Origin: JAUVYV01 sp964394625
GTDB lineage: Bacteria; Planctomycetota; Phycisphaerae; Sedimentisphaerales; Anaerobacaceae
Reading direction: 5' to 3'
DNA: 6,023 nt
NCBI GenBank assembly: GCA_964394625.1
Contig: CAYMYK010000182.1
Coordinates: forward strand, 1 to 6,023
Both the position numbers and the translations under genes were made by a program. The notes beneath the pieces were generated by a model that saw nothing but the letters and a program-made list of their open reading frames with translations, did no database searches and was not told the DNA's origin. This document shows positions 1 to 5,425 of the stretch, piece by piece (position 1 is the stretch's first letter; the number at the start of each line of letters is the position of its first letter).

Positions 1-487
1 TCCGAGACCCATCGGGATACCTCAGCATAATGGTCTCGAACTCTTTCAATCTCAGTGTTAATCCCACTGAATTGACATAGATTTCCGGCTCGGGTACACG
101 ATGAACGGCTATAGAGTCCCGCTTGGCCTTATTGTCCCCAATGTCCCCTATGTAAAGATACTCTGTATTGGGGTCAGGCCCGGGCCCTATCGCTATATCC
201 TCCCAGTCATGCGCCAGCACGCCCCAGACTGTACAGGTAGCCAGCAACTTGCCCTCGGTTGAGATCGCATACAGCCTTGCCGTACTGCCTCGGTCGTTGT
301 GTGTCCACAATACACCGCAATTCTTCGCGCTTGCCGAAAGCCCGGACGCCTCACGGATAACAGCCGCTTGCAGCGACCCGACCTTGCGACCCCCATCGAA
401 CTGCGGGCACTCTCCTCCACGCACAAACCCCACCACAACCACAACTACAAGCCAAACACAAAGATATATCACTGTTCCGTTTCTCAT
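1..487 (-). CDS. Secreted beta-propeller-like protein, N-terminal part (3' end outside window)
   Basis: Reading the minus strand from ATG at 487-485 gives 162 codons with no stop up to the window edge, so the C-terminus is missing. Residues 1 to about 24 form a signal peptide: a short basic start, then a hydrophobic core with six consecutive valines at 14-19. Distinctive segments follow: EASGLSAS (46-53), WTHNDRGS (61-68), LYAIS (72-76), HDWEDIA (93-99), YLYIGDIGDN (110-119) and RYPDGSR (156-162). I associate this set with a family of uncharacterised exported beta-propeller proteins in actinobacteria and planctomycetes. The acidic, Asn-rich turns suggest metal-binding blades, but this is inference. 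GGAG at 496-493, five bases before the ATG, fixes the start. The gene is divergent from the E1 gene. Activity is unknown; a phytase-like or other propeller hydrolase cannot be excluded. Confidence 0.75.
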   Translation of the reverse strand, partial: MRNGTVIYLCVWLVVVVVVGFVRGGECPQFDGGRKVGSLQAAVIREASGLSASAKNCGVLWTHNDRGSTARLYAISTEGKLLATCTVWGVLAHDWEDIAIGPGPDPNTEYLYIGDIGDNKAKRDSIAVHRVPEPEIYVNSVGLTLRLKEFETIMLRYPDGSR

Positions 488-509
488 TTTCGCTCCGGCA
501 ATTACAACT

Positions 510-539
510 CTTATAGCAAAGAACATATACGGCGGTCAA
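510..539 (-). promoter_or_regulatory. Extended -10 promoter for the beta-propeller gene
   Basis: Read on the minus strand, a -35 TTGACC (539-534) and a -10 TATAAG (515-510) are separated by 18 bp, and TGC lies directly before the -10, making it an extended -10. Both hexamers match the sigma70 consensus at 5 of 6 positions. The predicted start near 503 gives a leader of about 16 bases that contains the GGAG ribosome site. Confidence 0.6.
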
Positions 540-555
540 TCAAAGATGTTTGATT
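538..555. repeat. Inverted repeat AATCAAA-N4-TTTGATT between divergent promoters
   Basis: Perfect 7-bp arms (538-544 and 549-555) flank a 4-base centre, GATG. The left arm overlaps the -35 hexamer of the minus-strand promoter, and the repeat lies about 60 bp upstream of the plus-strand -35. That position suits an operator for a dimeric regulator of one or both divergent genes. Chance occurrence in an AT-rich intergenic region is possible. Confidence 0.4.
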
Positions 556-612
556 TGTTTCGGTTTTGTTTGCTTTGCGCATAAATTTAACCCCCTTGCT
601 CTGCCTTGGGCA

Positions 613-642
613 TTGTCTAACACTACCTTTTCTTGATATAGT
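613..642 (+). promoter_or_regulatory. Extended -10 promoter for the E1 gene
   Basis: The -35 is TTGTCT (613-618) and the -10 is TATAGT (637-642), with an 18-bp spacer and TGA immediately before the -10. The -10 matches consensus at 5 of 6 positions and the -35 at 4 of 6. The expected start near 649 leaves a leader of about 43 bases before the E1 ATG. An E1 start at 566 would lie upstream of this promoter, which argues for the later start. Confidence 0.55.
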
Positions 643-678
643 TGTAGTTTTGGCCGGCAGATTTTCCGCTGATAATTC

Positions 679-685
679 GAAAGGA
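679..685 (+). promoter_or_regulatory. Ribosome binding site deciding the E1 start
   Basis: GAAAGGA ends six bases before ATG 692-694. The upstream in-frame ATG at 566 has no comparable site. The 42 residues it would add are hydrophobic and unlike any E1 N-terminus. Confidence 0.75.
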
Positions 686-691
686 TTGTAC

Positions 692-2926
692 ATGGACTTT
701 CAAATTGAGGATACCCGTAAAAACACGCCAAAACTAAAACAGCTCATCGATGCCGGAACTATCACGCTCGAAACCGCACTCGACTGGCTCAGGACCATTT
801 ACGAGATTCGCTTTTTCGAGGAAAAGGTCTTCGAGCTGTTAGGCCAAAATATCATCAAGGGCGCATCCCACCTATACGCCGGGCAGGAGGCGGTCGCCAC
901 CGGCGCCATCGCCGCCATCACCGAGAAAGACTTCATCGGCTCCACGCATCGCGGCCACGGTCACTGCGGCGCCATCGGCAACAAGCACGCAAAAACCGAA
1001 AACGACAGACAGCAGCACTGGAACCGTATGATGGCCGAGCTTATGGGAAAGCAGACCGGGTACTGCGGCGGCAGAGGCGGCTCCATGCACATCGCCGACG
1101 TCAGCAAGGGCAACCTCGGCTCAACCGGTATCGTCGGTGGCAATATCCCGCCGGCGGTCGGGGCGGCAGTCGCCGAAAAATACAAAAAATCCGGCGCCGT
1201 CGTGCTCTCTTTCTTCGGCGACGGCTCCACAAATACCGGCTCCTTCCACGAATCTATGAATCTGGCGTCCGTCCTGCGCGTACCGCTGGTCGCCATCATC
1301 GAAAACAACCTCTACGGAATGAGCGTGCCGTACCACAAGGTCCCCGTGGAATTTACGAGGCCCGCAAGCAACATCACCGACATCGCCGAGCGTGCGCACG
1401 CCTACAACGTTCCGGCTATGATTATCGACGGCCAGGACGTCGCCGCCGTCTTTCTCGGCGTCACCAAGGCCGTCAACAGGGCTCGAAGCGAATCGATAAT
1501 GACCATAATCGAGTGCAAAACTTACCGCTGGTATGGCCACAGCCGTTCAGACCCGAGAAAATACAGAACAAAACAGGAAGAAGAAACCTGGCACAAAAGA
1601 GACCCCATAACCGTCCTGAGCAACAAACTGCTCGGCGAGGAGCTTGCCGGCCGCGAGCAGCTCGACGAGATAAAGCAAAAGGCAAACGATACTATCGAGG
1701 CCGCGACGCAGTTCGGCCTTGACAGTCCCTGGCCCGACGTCGCCGAGCTTACAAAAGACGTCTATGTCAGCGAAACGTACGATAAAAAACTAATCGAGGA
1801 CGAAAAGGCCCTCGCCGCAGAAGCCCACCGGGCAACGGCCGCCTTCGAGCAGGCAATGGCCTCATCGTCCGCTAAAACAAAAAAGGAAAAAACCGAGCAG
1901 TCGCGTGGAAAAATCAAAGAACAGTTCGGTATGGACATCGTCACTATGGGCCAGGCCATCGTCACCGCCCAGGCCGAGGAGATGGAACGGGACAACAAGG
2001 TAATCCTTATGGGCGAGGACGTCGGCCTTTACGGCGGCGCATACCAGGCAAGCAAAGGGCTTGTCCAGCAGTTCGGAACGGAAAGGGTTATCGATACCCC
2101 TATCTCCGAGGCCGCCATTGTCGGCTCGGCCGTCGGCGCCGCCATTCGCGGCATCCGCCCCATCGCCGAGATTATGTACGTCGATTTCGTCACTATCTCA
2201 AGCGACCAGCTTATGCACAACGGCGCCTTCAACCGGTATATGTTCGGCGGCCATGCAAAGGTGCCTATGGTCCTGCGCACCGAGGGCGGCGTCGGACGAT
2301 GCATCGCCGCCCACCACAGCAAATCACTCGAACCCTGGCTCATCAACATCCCCGGTCTCTACGTCGTTATGCCCTCGACCCCTTATGACGCAAAGGGTCT
2401 TCTAAAAGCCGCTATCCGAAGTGACAATCCGGTTGTTTTTATCGAGCACAAGGCAACTTACGGCCAGCTCGGAGCAGTTGCCTCCGGCGACTACATCATC
2501 CCGCTCGGCACCGCAGACGTCAAAAAAACCGGCTCCGACGTAACAATTGTAAGCTACAGCAGGATGGCGATGTTCTCGCTTCAGGCGGCAAATATCCTCG
2601 CCGCCGAGCACGGCATTGATGCCGAGGTTATCGACCTGCGAACTCTAAAACCGATGGACATCGACACCGTCGCCCAATCCGTCAAAAAAACCGGCCGGCT
2701 CGTCACCGTGGCCGAGAGCTTCTATATGTGCGGCACGGGCCGGGAAATTACAGGCCGATTTATGGAATACGAATTCTCCGACGGCTCACACGGCTTCGAT
2801 TATCTCGATGCCGCCCCGGTCAATCTCGCCGCCGCCGACTGCCCGCCCCCGATGTCCGAGCCGCTCGAGCAGGCCAGCATCCCCGGCATCGACCGCATAA
2901 TCGACGCCGTAAAGGCCATCGCCTGA
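692..2926 (+). CDS. ThDP-dependent 2-oxoacid/acetoin dehydrogenase E1, fused alpha and beta subunits
   Basis: This 744-residue cytoplasmic protein joins both E1 subunits in one chain. E1 uses thiamine diphosphate to decarboxylate a 2-oxoacid, or cleave acetoin, and passes the acyl group to the lipoyl arm of E2. The alpha part (about 25-355) shows STHRGHGH (84-91), GGRGGSMH (126-133), the ThDP motif from GDG (176-178) to NN (205-206), and YGHSRSDP (281-288), which matches the phosphorylation-loop region of PDH E1-alpha. A charged Lys/Glu-rich linker spans about 360-412. The beta part (about 414-744) has GEDVGLYGG (441-449), DTPISE with the expected catalytic Glu473, HHSKSLEPW with the expected His542, and PSTPYDAKGLLKAAI (561-575). 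STHRGHGH and the beta segments resemble acetoin dehydrogenase AcoA/AcoB most closely, while the alpha C-terminus is also pyruvate-dehydrogenase-like, so the substrate is undecided. No E2 or E3 gene is in the window. All key motifs seem intact. Confidence 0.9.
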   Translation: MDFQIEDTRKNTPKLKQLIDAGTITLETALDWLRTIYEIRFFEEKVFELLGQNIIKGASHLYAGQEAVATGAIAAITEKDFIGSTHRGHGHCGAIGNKHAKTENDRQQHWNRMMAELMGKQTGYCGGRGGSMHIADVSKGNLGSTGIVGGNIPPAVGAAVAEKYKKSGAVVLSFFGDGSTNTGSFHESMNLASVLRVPLVAIIENNLYGMSVPYHKVPVEFTRPASNITDIAERAHAYNVPAMIIDGQDVAAVFLGVTKAVNRARSESIMTIIECKTYRWYGHSRSDPRKYRTKQEEETWHKRDPITVLSNKLLGEELAGREQLDEIKQKANDTIEAATQFGLDSPWPDVAELTKDVYVSETYDKKLIEDEKALAAEAHRATAAFEQAMASSSAKTKKEKTEQSRGKIKEQFGMDIVTMGQAIVTAQAEEMERDNKVILMGEDVGLYGGAYQASKGLVQQFGTERVIDTPISEAAIVGSAVGAAIRGIRPIAEIMYVDFVTISSDQLMHNGAFNRYMFGGHAKVPMVLRTEGGVGRCIAAHHSKSLEPWLINIPGLYVVMPSTPYDAKGLLKAAIRSDNPVVFIEHKATYGQLGAVASGDYIIPLGTADVKKTGSDVTIVSYSRMAMFSLQAANILAAEHGIDAEVIDLRTLKPMDIDTVAQSVKKTGRLVTVAESFYMCGTGREITGRFMEYEFSDGSHGFDYLDAAPVNLAAADCPPPMSEPLEQASIPGIDRIIDAVKAIA

Positions 2927-3011
2927 TATCACCATCCGCGGCACTGCTGTCCCGGCTGCGCCACGGAGACGCCGAATCGAAAAGAAAAAAGCACAACAGC
3001 CCATTATTCTC

Positions 3012-3040
3012 TTGATTTCAGTTCAGCAATCTGATATACT
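3012..3040 (+). promoter_or_regulatory. Sigma70-type promoter for the membrane peptidase gene
   Basis: The -35 is TTGATT (3012-3017) and the -10 is TATACT (3035-3040), with exactly 17 bp between them. The -10 matches consensus at 5 of 6 positions and the -35 at 4 of 6. The predicted start near 3047 gives a leader of about 120 bases. The promoter overlaps the farthest upstream in-frame start codon (3012), so that start cannot be used from this promoter. Confidence 0.6.
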
Positions 3041-3047
3041 GAAATCA
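3013..3047. repeat. 10-bp inverted repeat enclosing the promoter
   Basis: TGATTTCAGT (3013-3022) and ACTGAAATCA (3038-3047) are perfect inverted copies separated by 15 bases. A second inner pair, TCAG (3023-3026) and CTGA (3031-3034), closes a CAAT loop. The arms cover the -35 and the -10 to +1 region, with arm centres 25 bp apart. This is either a repressor operator on DNA or, in transcripts reading through from the E1 gene, a strong hairpin. No U-tract follows, so a normal intrinsic terminator is unlikely. Confidence 0.6.
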
Positions 3048-3103
3048 TCGAAAGTGACCGGGACTCTGCGAGGCGTTTTCGCGGACGACAGCTCACTTTC
3101 CGT

Positions 3104-3119
3104 TGAAAACCCGTTTTCA
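3104..3119. repeat. Palindrome TGAAAAC-CC-GTTTTCA in the peptidase leader
   Basis: Perfect 7-bp arms are separated by 2 bases, about 57 bases after the predicted transcription start. A further GTTTTC lies at 3075-3080. The short spacing suits a dimeric helix-turn-helix regulator. As RNA the loop would be too tight for all pairs to form, so a DNA site is the more natural reading. Confidence 0.4.
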
Positions 3120-3156
3120 CCGGCGTGCTCGCCTCAGTCTATGCCGCCGGCTGCTC

Positions 3157-3163
3157 GGGGGAG
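3157..3163 (+). promoter_or_regulatory. Ribosome binding site deciding the peptidase start
   Basis: GGGGGAG ends four bases before ATG 3168-3170. The in-frame ATGs at 3012 and 3141 lack such a site, and the first lies inside the promoter -35. Starting at 3168 puts the first transmembrane helix at the N-terminus. Confidence 0.75.
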
Positions 3164-3167
3164 AAAA

Positions 3168-4001
3168 ATGGCTCCTTGGCTCGAGACAATCGGAATAGTT
3201 TTTACCGCCCTGTTCGGGGCAATGCTCGGCTCGGTTATTTCGCGCAGCAAAAAAATCCACTGGGCCTGGGGCTACTTTCTTCCGCTCGCCCTGCTCGCAC
3301 TGCTGCTGACGGCAACCTATATCAGCGCACATTTGTTCATCGCTCCTCTGGCCTGGCTTTCGGGCGGACGCGCACGGTTTGTCATTCTCTGCCTGGCCGT
3401 CACAACCGGGGCATCTTCGCTCATCTTCCGGCTGCACAACAAGCTCGAACGCGCCGTCGTCTTCGTTATTATGCTCGTCGTGCTTATCTGGTCCTCGGTC
3501 CTGCCCTTCCTTGTCCCGGCGCTAATCAGGAACGACCTGGCCGGTCTCACGACAAAAGTCGATGAAAACGACATCTGCCTTCAAACAACCGGCTACACCT
3601 GCGGCCCCGCCGCCGCCGTCACGGCCCTTCGCCGTCTCGGGCTGACGGCCCAGGAAGGCGAGATTGCCATTCTCTCGCACACCAGTCCCGTCGCAGGGAC
3701 ACTGCCCTGGTGTCTTTACAAGGCCATCGACAAACGCTACAGCCGCGAAGGCCTGCTATGCCGGCTCCAATACTTCGACTCCGTCGAACAGCTTCAGCTT
3801 CCCGACGATGCCGTCACGTTAGCCGTCGTCAGAGACGCCTTTCTGCTCGACCATTGCGTCGCCGTCCTCAACGTCACCGACAAAACCGTCACTTTCGCCG
3901 ACCCCGTTTTCGGCAAGGAACGAATGTCCCATAAAAAATTCGAGCGTATCTGGCGCTTCTACGGCATCGTTCTCTCCCGCCCTTCAATCCAAAGCATATA
4001 A
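3168..4001 (+). CDS. Four-helix membrane protein with C-terminal C39/papain-like cysteine peptidase domain
   Basis: This is a 277-residue protein. Four hydrophobic helices lie at about 4-24, 35-55, 70-88 and 95-120. Basic loops between helices 1-2 (SRSKK, 25-29) and 3-4 (HNKLER, 90-95) suggest those loops are cytoplasmic, which would place both termini and the C-terminal domain outside the inner membrane. The domain (about 130-277) carries a papain-type arrangement: Gln139-x5-Cys145 in QTTGYTCGPAAA, then His229 in DHCVAVL, then Asp245 in FADPVFG. This pattern matches C39-like peptidases, best known for cutting leader peptides after a double glycine in bacteriocin ABC exporters. There is no ABC ATPase domain here, and no leader-peptide substrate gene or exporter nearby. 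The substrate is therefore unknown, and a cell-envelope processing role is inference. The gene has its own promoter and is not coupled to its neighbours. Confidence 0.75.
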   Translation: MAPWLETIGIVFTALFGAMLGSVISRSKKIHWAWGYFLPLALLALLLTATYISAHLFIAPLAWLSGGRARFVILCLAVTTGASSLIFRLHNKLERAVVFVIMLVVLIWSSVLPFLVPALIRNDLAGLTTKVDENDICLQTTGYTCGPAAAVTALRRLGLTAQEGEIAILSHTSPVAGTLPWCLYKAIDKRYSREGLLCRLQYFDSVEQLQLPDDAVTLAVVRDAFLLDHCVAVLNVTDKTVTFADPVFGKERMSHKKFERIWRFYGIVLSRPSIQSI

Positions 4002-4018
4002 AGCTTATCGGCCGCAGA

Positions 4019-4044
4019 GCCCGCATCCGGGCAAAGATTAGCCC
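4019..4044 (+). other. Two mutually exclusive small hairpins after the peptidase gene
   Basis: GCCCG (4019-4023) can pair with CGGGC (4028-4032) around a CATC loop. Alternatively GGGC (4029-4032) can pair with GCCC (4041-4044). Both cannot form at once. No U-tract follows either, so this is not a standard terminator. It may slow decay of the upstream transcript, or may be chance. Confidence 0.3.
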
Positions 4045-4053
4045 ATCTCAGAG

Positions 4054-4082
4054 TTGAAAACGGCCTATAAAACAAAAATAAT
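4054..4082 (+). promoter_or_regulatory. Upstream promoter candidate P1 for pilT
   Basis: The -35 is TTGAAA (4054-4059) and the -10 is AATAAT (4077-4082), with a 17-bp spacer. Each matches consensus at 5 of 6 positions. The start would be near 4089, giving a leader of about 160 bases that includes the hairpin at 4101-4155. Confidence 0.5.
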
Positions 4083-4100
4083 TATTTGTCCTGCGACCAC

Positions 4101-4155
4101 AAAAAAAACACTTGAGCAGGCCTTCATTTTTGCCGATTTACTGCTGTGCTTTTTT
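4101..4155 (+). terminator. Terminator or attenuator-like hairpin with T-tract upstream of pilT
   Basis: An A-run (4101-4108) plus CAC (4109-4111) and AGCAG (4115-4119) face CTGCT (4141-4145), GTG (4146-4148) and TTTTTT (4150-4155). There is a 3-base bulge on the left, a single C bulge on the right and a loop of about 21 bases. An A-tract facing a T-tract is typical of bidirectional intrinsic terminators. It could end transcripts from the peptidase gene. A competing pair, CCTGC (4090-4094) with GCAGG (4116-4120), would disrupt it, which would suit attenuation of P1. The large loop makes it a weak terminator at best. Confidence 0.35.
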
Positions 4156-4166
4156 AGTGATAAATT
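4137..4166 (+). promoter_or_regulatory. Downstream promoter candidate P2 for pilT
   Basis: The -35 is TTTACT (4137-4142) and the -10 is TAAATT (4161-4166), with an 18-bp spacer and TGA directly before the -10. The hexamers match only 4 of 6 positions each. The extended -10 with 18-bp spacing is the same layout as the two promoters at 510-539 and 613-642. The start would be near 4173, downstream of the terminator-like hairpin. Confidence 0.35.
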
Positions 4167-4176
4167 GCACCGGTGC
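4167..4176. repeat. Perfect palindrome GCACCGGTGC at the P2 start site
   Basis: This 10-bp perfect palindrome begins directly after the P2 -10 hexamer and covers the predicted transcription start. It could be a repressor site or a chance restriction-type palindrome. The rest of the leader to 4249 holds short GC-rich repeats, such as AGCC at 4189-4192 with GGCT at 4197-4200, but no RNA class I can name. Confidence 0.3.
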
Positions 4177-4249
4177 GAAGGTTTGCCGAGCCGACCGGCT
4201 GTGGAATCCGCCGTAAAAAACCGTACTACCGCTGACCGAAGATATAAAA

Positions 4250-5350
4250 ATGGTTGATGTAAAGACAATACTTGCAAAGGCAATCGAACAGGACGCAAGC
4301 GACGTCCACATCAATGTGGGTATTCCGCCCGTGCTCAGGAAAAACACCGAGCTCATCGATATGGACTTTCCGGTCGTCGCCAACGAGCACGCAAAGGAAA
4401 TGGTTCTCGCTATGGTCGGGCCCGAAAGATACAAAAGATTCGAGCAAGAACGGGACGCCGACTTCTCCACTATGCTCGACGATGGGCACAGATTCCGGGT
4501 CAACGCACATTATCAAAGGGGCACCATCGCCATTTCGTTTCGCCTTATCTCAAACCAGATACCCGCAATCGACGAGCTCCACCTGCCGCCAATCGTAAAA
4601 GAGCTTACCAACCTGCCCCGCGGGCTTGTGCTCGTCACCGGACACACCGGAGCCGGAAAAAGCACTACTCTGGCCTCGATGATAAACGTCATAAACTCGA
4701 AGTACCGCAAGCACGTCATCACGCTCGAAGACCCGGTCGAATACGCACTCGAAAACAAAATGTGTATGATAGAGCAGCGTGAAATCGGCTTCGACTGTCC
4801 TTCTTTCGCCGCCGCCCTGAAGCGAATACTCCGGCAGGACCCGGACATTATTATGGTCGGCGAAATGCGAGACCTCGAGACCTGCCGTTCCACCGTTACC
4901 GCCGCCGAAACAGGCCACCTCGTCTTCAGCACGCTGCACACCATAAACGCCGCCCAGACCATCGAGCGCATCATCGACATCTACCCCGTCGGCCAGCAGA
5001 ACCAAATCAGGACAATGCTCGCCAACACCCTGCAGGCCGTCATCTCGCAGACGCTTTTCAGGCGTATCGACAGGCCCGGTATGATTCCCTGCGTCGAGCT
5101 GCTCCTCTGCACCACCGCCGTTAGAAACTGTATCCGGGAAAACAGAATCTACGAAATCGCAAACATCATCGAGACGTCGCGCAAGTTCGGCATGCAGAAC
5201 ATCGACCACAGCATCGCGGACGCCTACGACAACGGCTTCATAGGCCGACAGGAGGCCATCGCCCGCTCGACAAACCCGGGCAAAATGGAAAAAATCCTCA
5301 AGCCGACCCAGCCACAGCCCCAGTCCACCCCCGTCGCCGCCGAAGAATAA
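4250..5350 (+). CDS. pilT: Type IV pilus retraction ATPase PilT
   Basis: This 366-residue cytoplasmic hexameric ATPase powers depolymerisation of type IV pili, giving twitching motility, surface adhesion and DNA uptake. The N-terminal domain opens with the family signature around DASDVHINVGIPP (15-27). The motor domain shows Walker A GHTGAGKSTT (131-140), an Asp box HVITLEDPVEY (155-165), Walker B DIIMVGEMRD (199-208) with Glu205, and a His box HLVFSTLHT (223-231). AVRNCIRE (290-297) corresponds to the AIRNLIRE motif that marks PilT rather than PilB and is needed for retraction. Cys replaces the usual Leu there, and His replaces the usual Pro in Walker A. The length is normal, and a Pro/Gln-rich tail (352-361) follows the last conserved part. 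The ribosome site is weak (GAAG at 4238-4241). No other pilus gene is adjacent, so partners must be encoded elsewhere. PilU is a less likely alternative. Confidence 0.93.
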   Translation: MVDVKTILAKAIEQDASDVHINVGIPPVLRKNTELIDMDFPVVANEHAKEMVLAMVGPERYKRFEQERDADFSTMLDDGHRFRVNAHYQRGTIAISFRLISNQIPAIDELHLPPIVKELTNLPRGLVLVTGHTGAGKSTTLASMINVINSKYRKHVITLEDPVEYALENKMCMIEQREIGFDCPSFAAALKRILRQDPDIIMVGEMRDLETCRSTVTAAETGHLVFSTLHTINAAQTIERIIDIYPVGQQNQIRTMLANTLQAVISQTLFRRIDRPGMIPCVELLLCTTAVRNCIRENRIYEIANIIETSRKFGMQNIDHSIADAYDNGFIGRQEAIARSTNPGKMEKILKPTQPQPQSTPVAAEE

Positions 5351-5377
5351 TTCCAGCGTTTGCCTCGCTCGCCAAAC

Positions 5378-5391
5378 AACCTATAACCTAT
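5378..5391. repeat. Two tandem copies of AACCTAT
   Basis: Exact 7-bp copies lie at 5378-5384 and 5385-5391, in the AT-richer stretch between the pilT stop and the restriction-enzyme remnant. There is no clear function. It may be slippage in decaying DNA. Confidence 0.4.
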
Positions 5392-5425
5392 GTTTTTCCA
5401 TTGCTATCCGGTCCTCTGCCGTTAG

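Noticed and set aside
566..691. Upstream extension of the E1 reading frame to ATG 566
   Set aside because: The 42 extra residues are hydrophobic and unlike E1. The region contains the likely promoter at 613-642, and only ATG 692 has a good ribosome site.
961..1540. Long minus-strand ORFs inside the E1 gene
   Set aside because: They are antisense shadows of a high-GC gene with strongly C-ending codons. They have no ribosome site and no domain.
2518..2695. Exact 16-bp repeat CGTCAAAAAAACCGGC at 2518-2533 and 2680-2695
   Set aside because: Both copies encode VKKTG in the E1 beta domain. Repeated short peptide plus shared codon preference is sufficient explanation, and the A7 runs are not in a canonical frameshift phase.
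1931..2926. Separate E1-beta gene starting at the internal ATG 1931
   Set aside because: The frame is continuous through the linker and there is no convincing ribosome site before 1931. A true fusion is simpler, though internal initiation is not excluded.
3012..3167. 52-residue N-terminal extension of the membrane peptidase
   Set aside because: Its start codon lies inside the -35 hexamer and the segment is low-complexity with no ribosome site. GGGGGAG before ATG 3168 is decisive.
4019..4075. Cyclic-di-GMP (GEMM-I) riboswitch before pilT
   Set aside because: CGCATCCGGGCAAA and GGCCTATAAAAC recall pieces of the GEMM core. The GCAAAGCC and GGTAGGTAGCGGGG elements and their pairing are absent, and the segment mostly precedes the predicted P1 start.
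4161..4210. Cobalamin riboswitch on the minus strand
   Set aside because: GGTGCAATTT resembles a B12-element fragment, but the flanking conserved elements are missing and no minus-strand gene follows.
4054..4257. 67-codon plus-strand ORF overlapping the pilT start
   Set aside because: No ribosome site and no recognisable domain. It starts inside the P1 promoter and its codon use is unlike the neighbouring genes.
5351..5400. Intrinsic terminator directly after pilT
   Set aside because: GTTTG (5358-5362) and CAAAC (5373-5377) give only a 5-bp stem with a 10-base loop, and the T-run at 5393-5397 is too far away.
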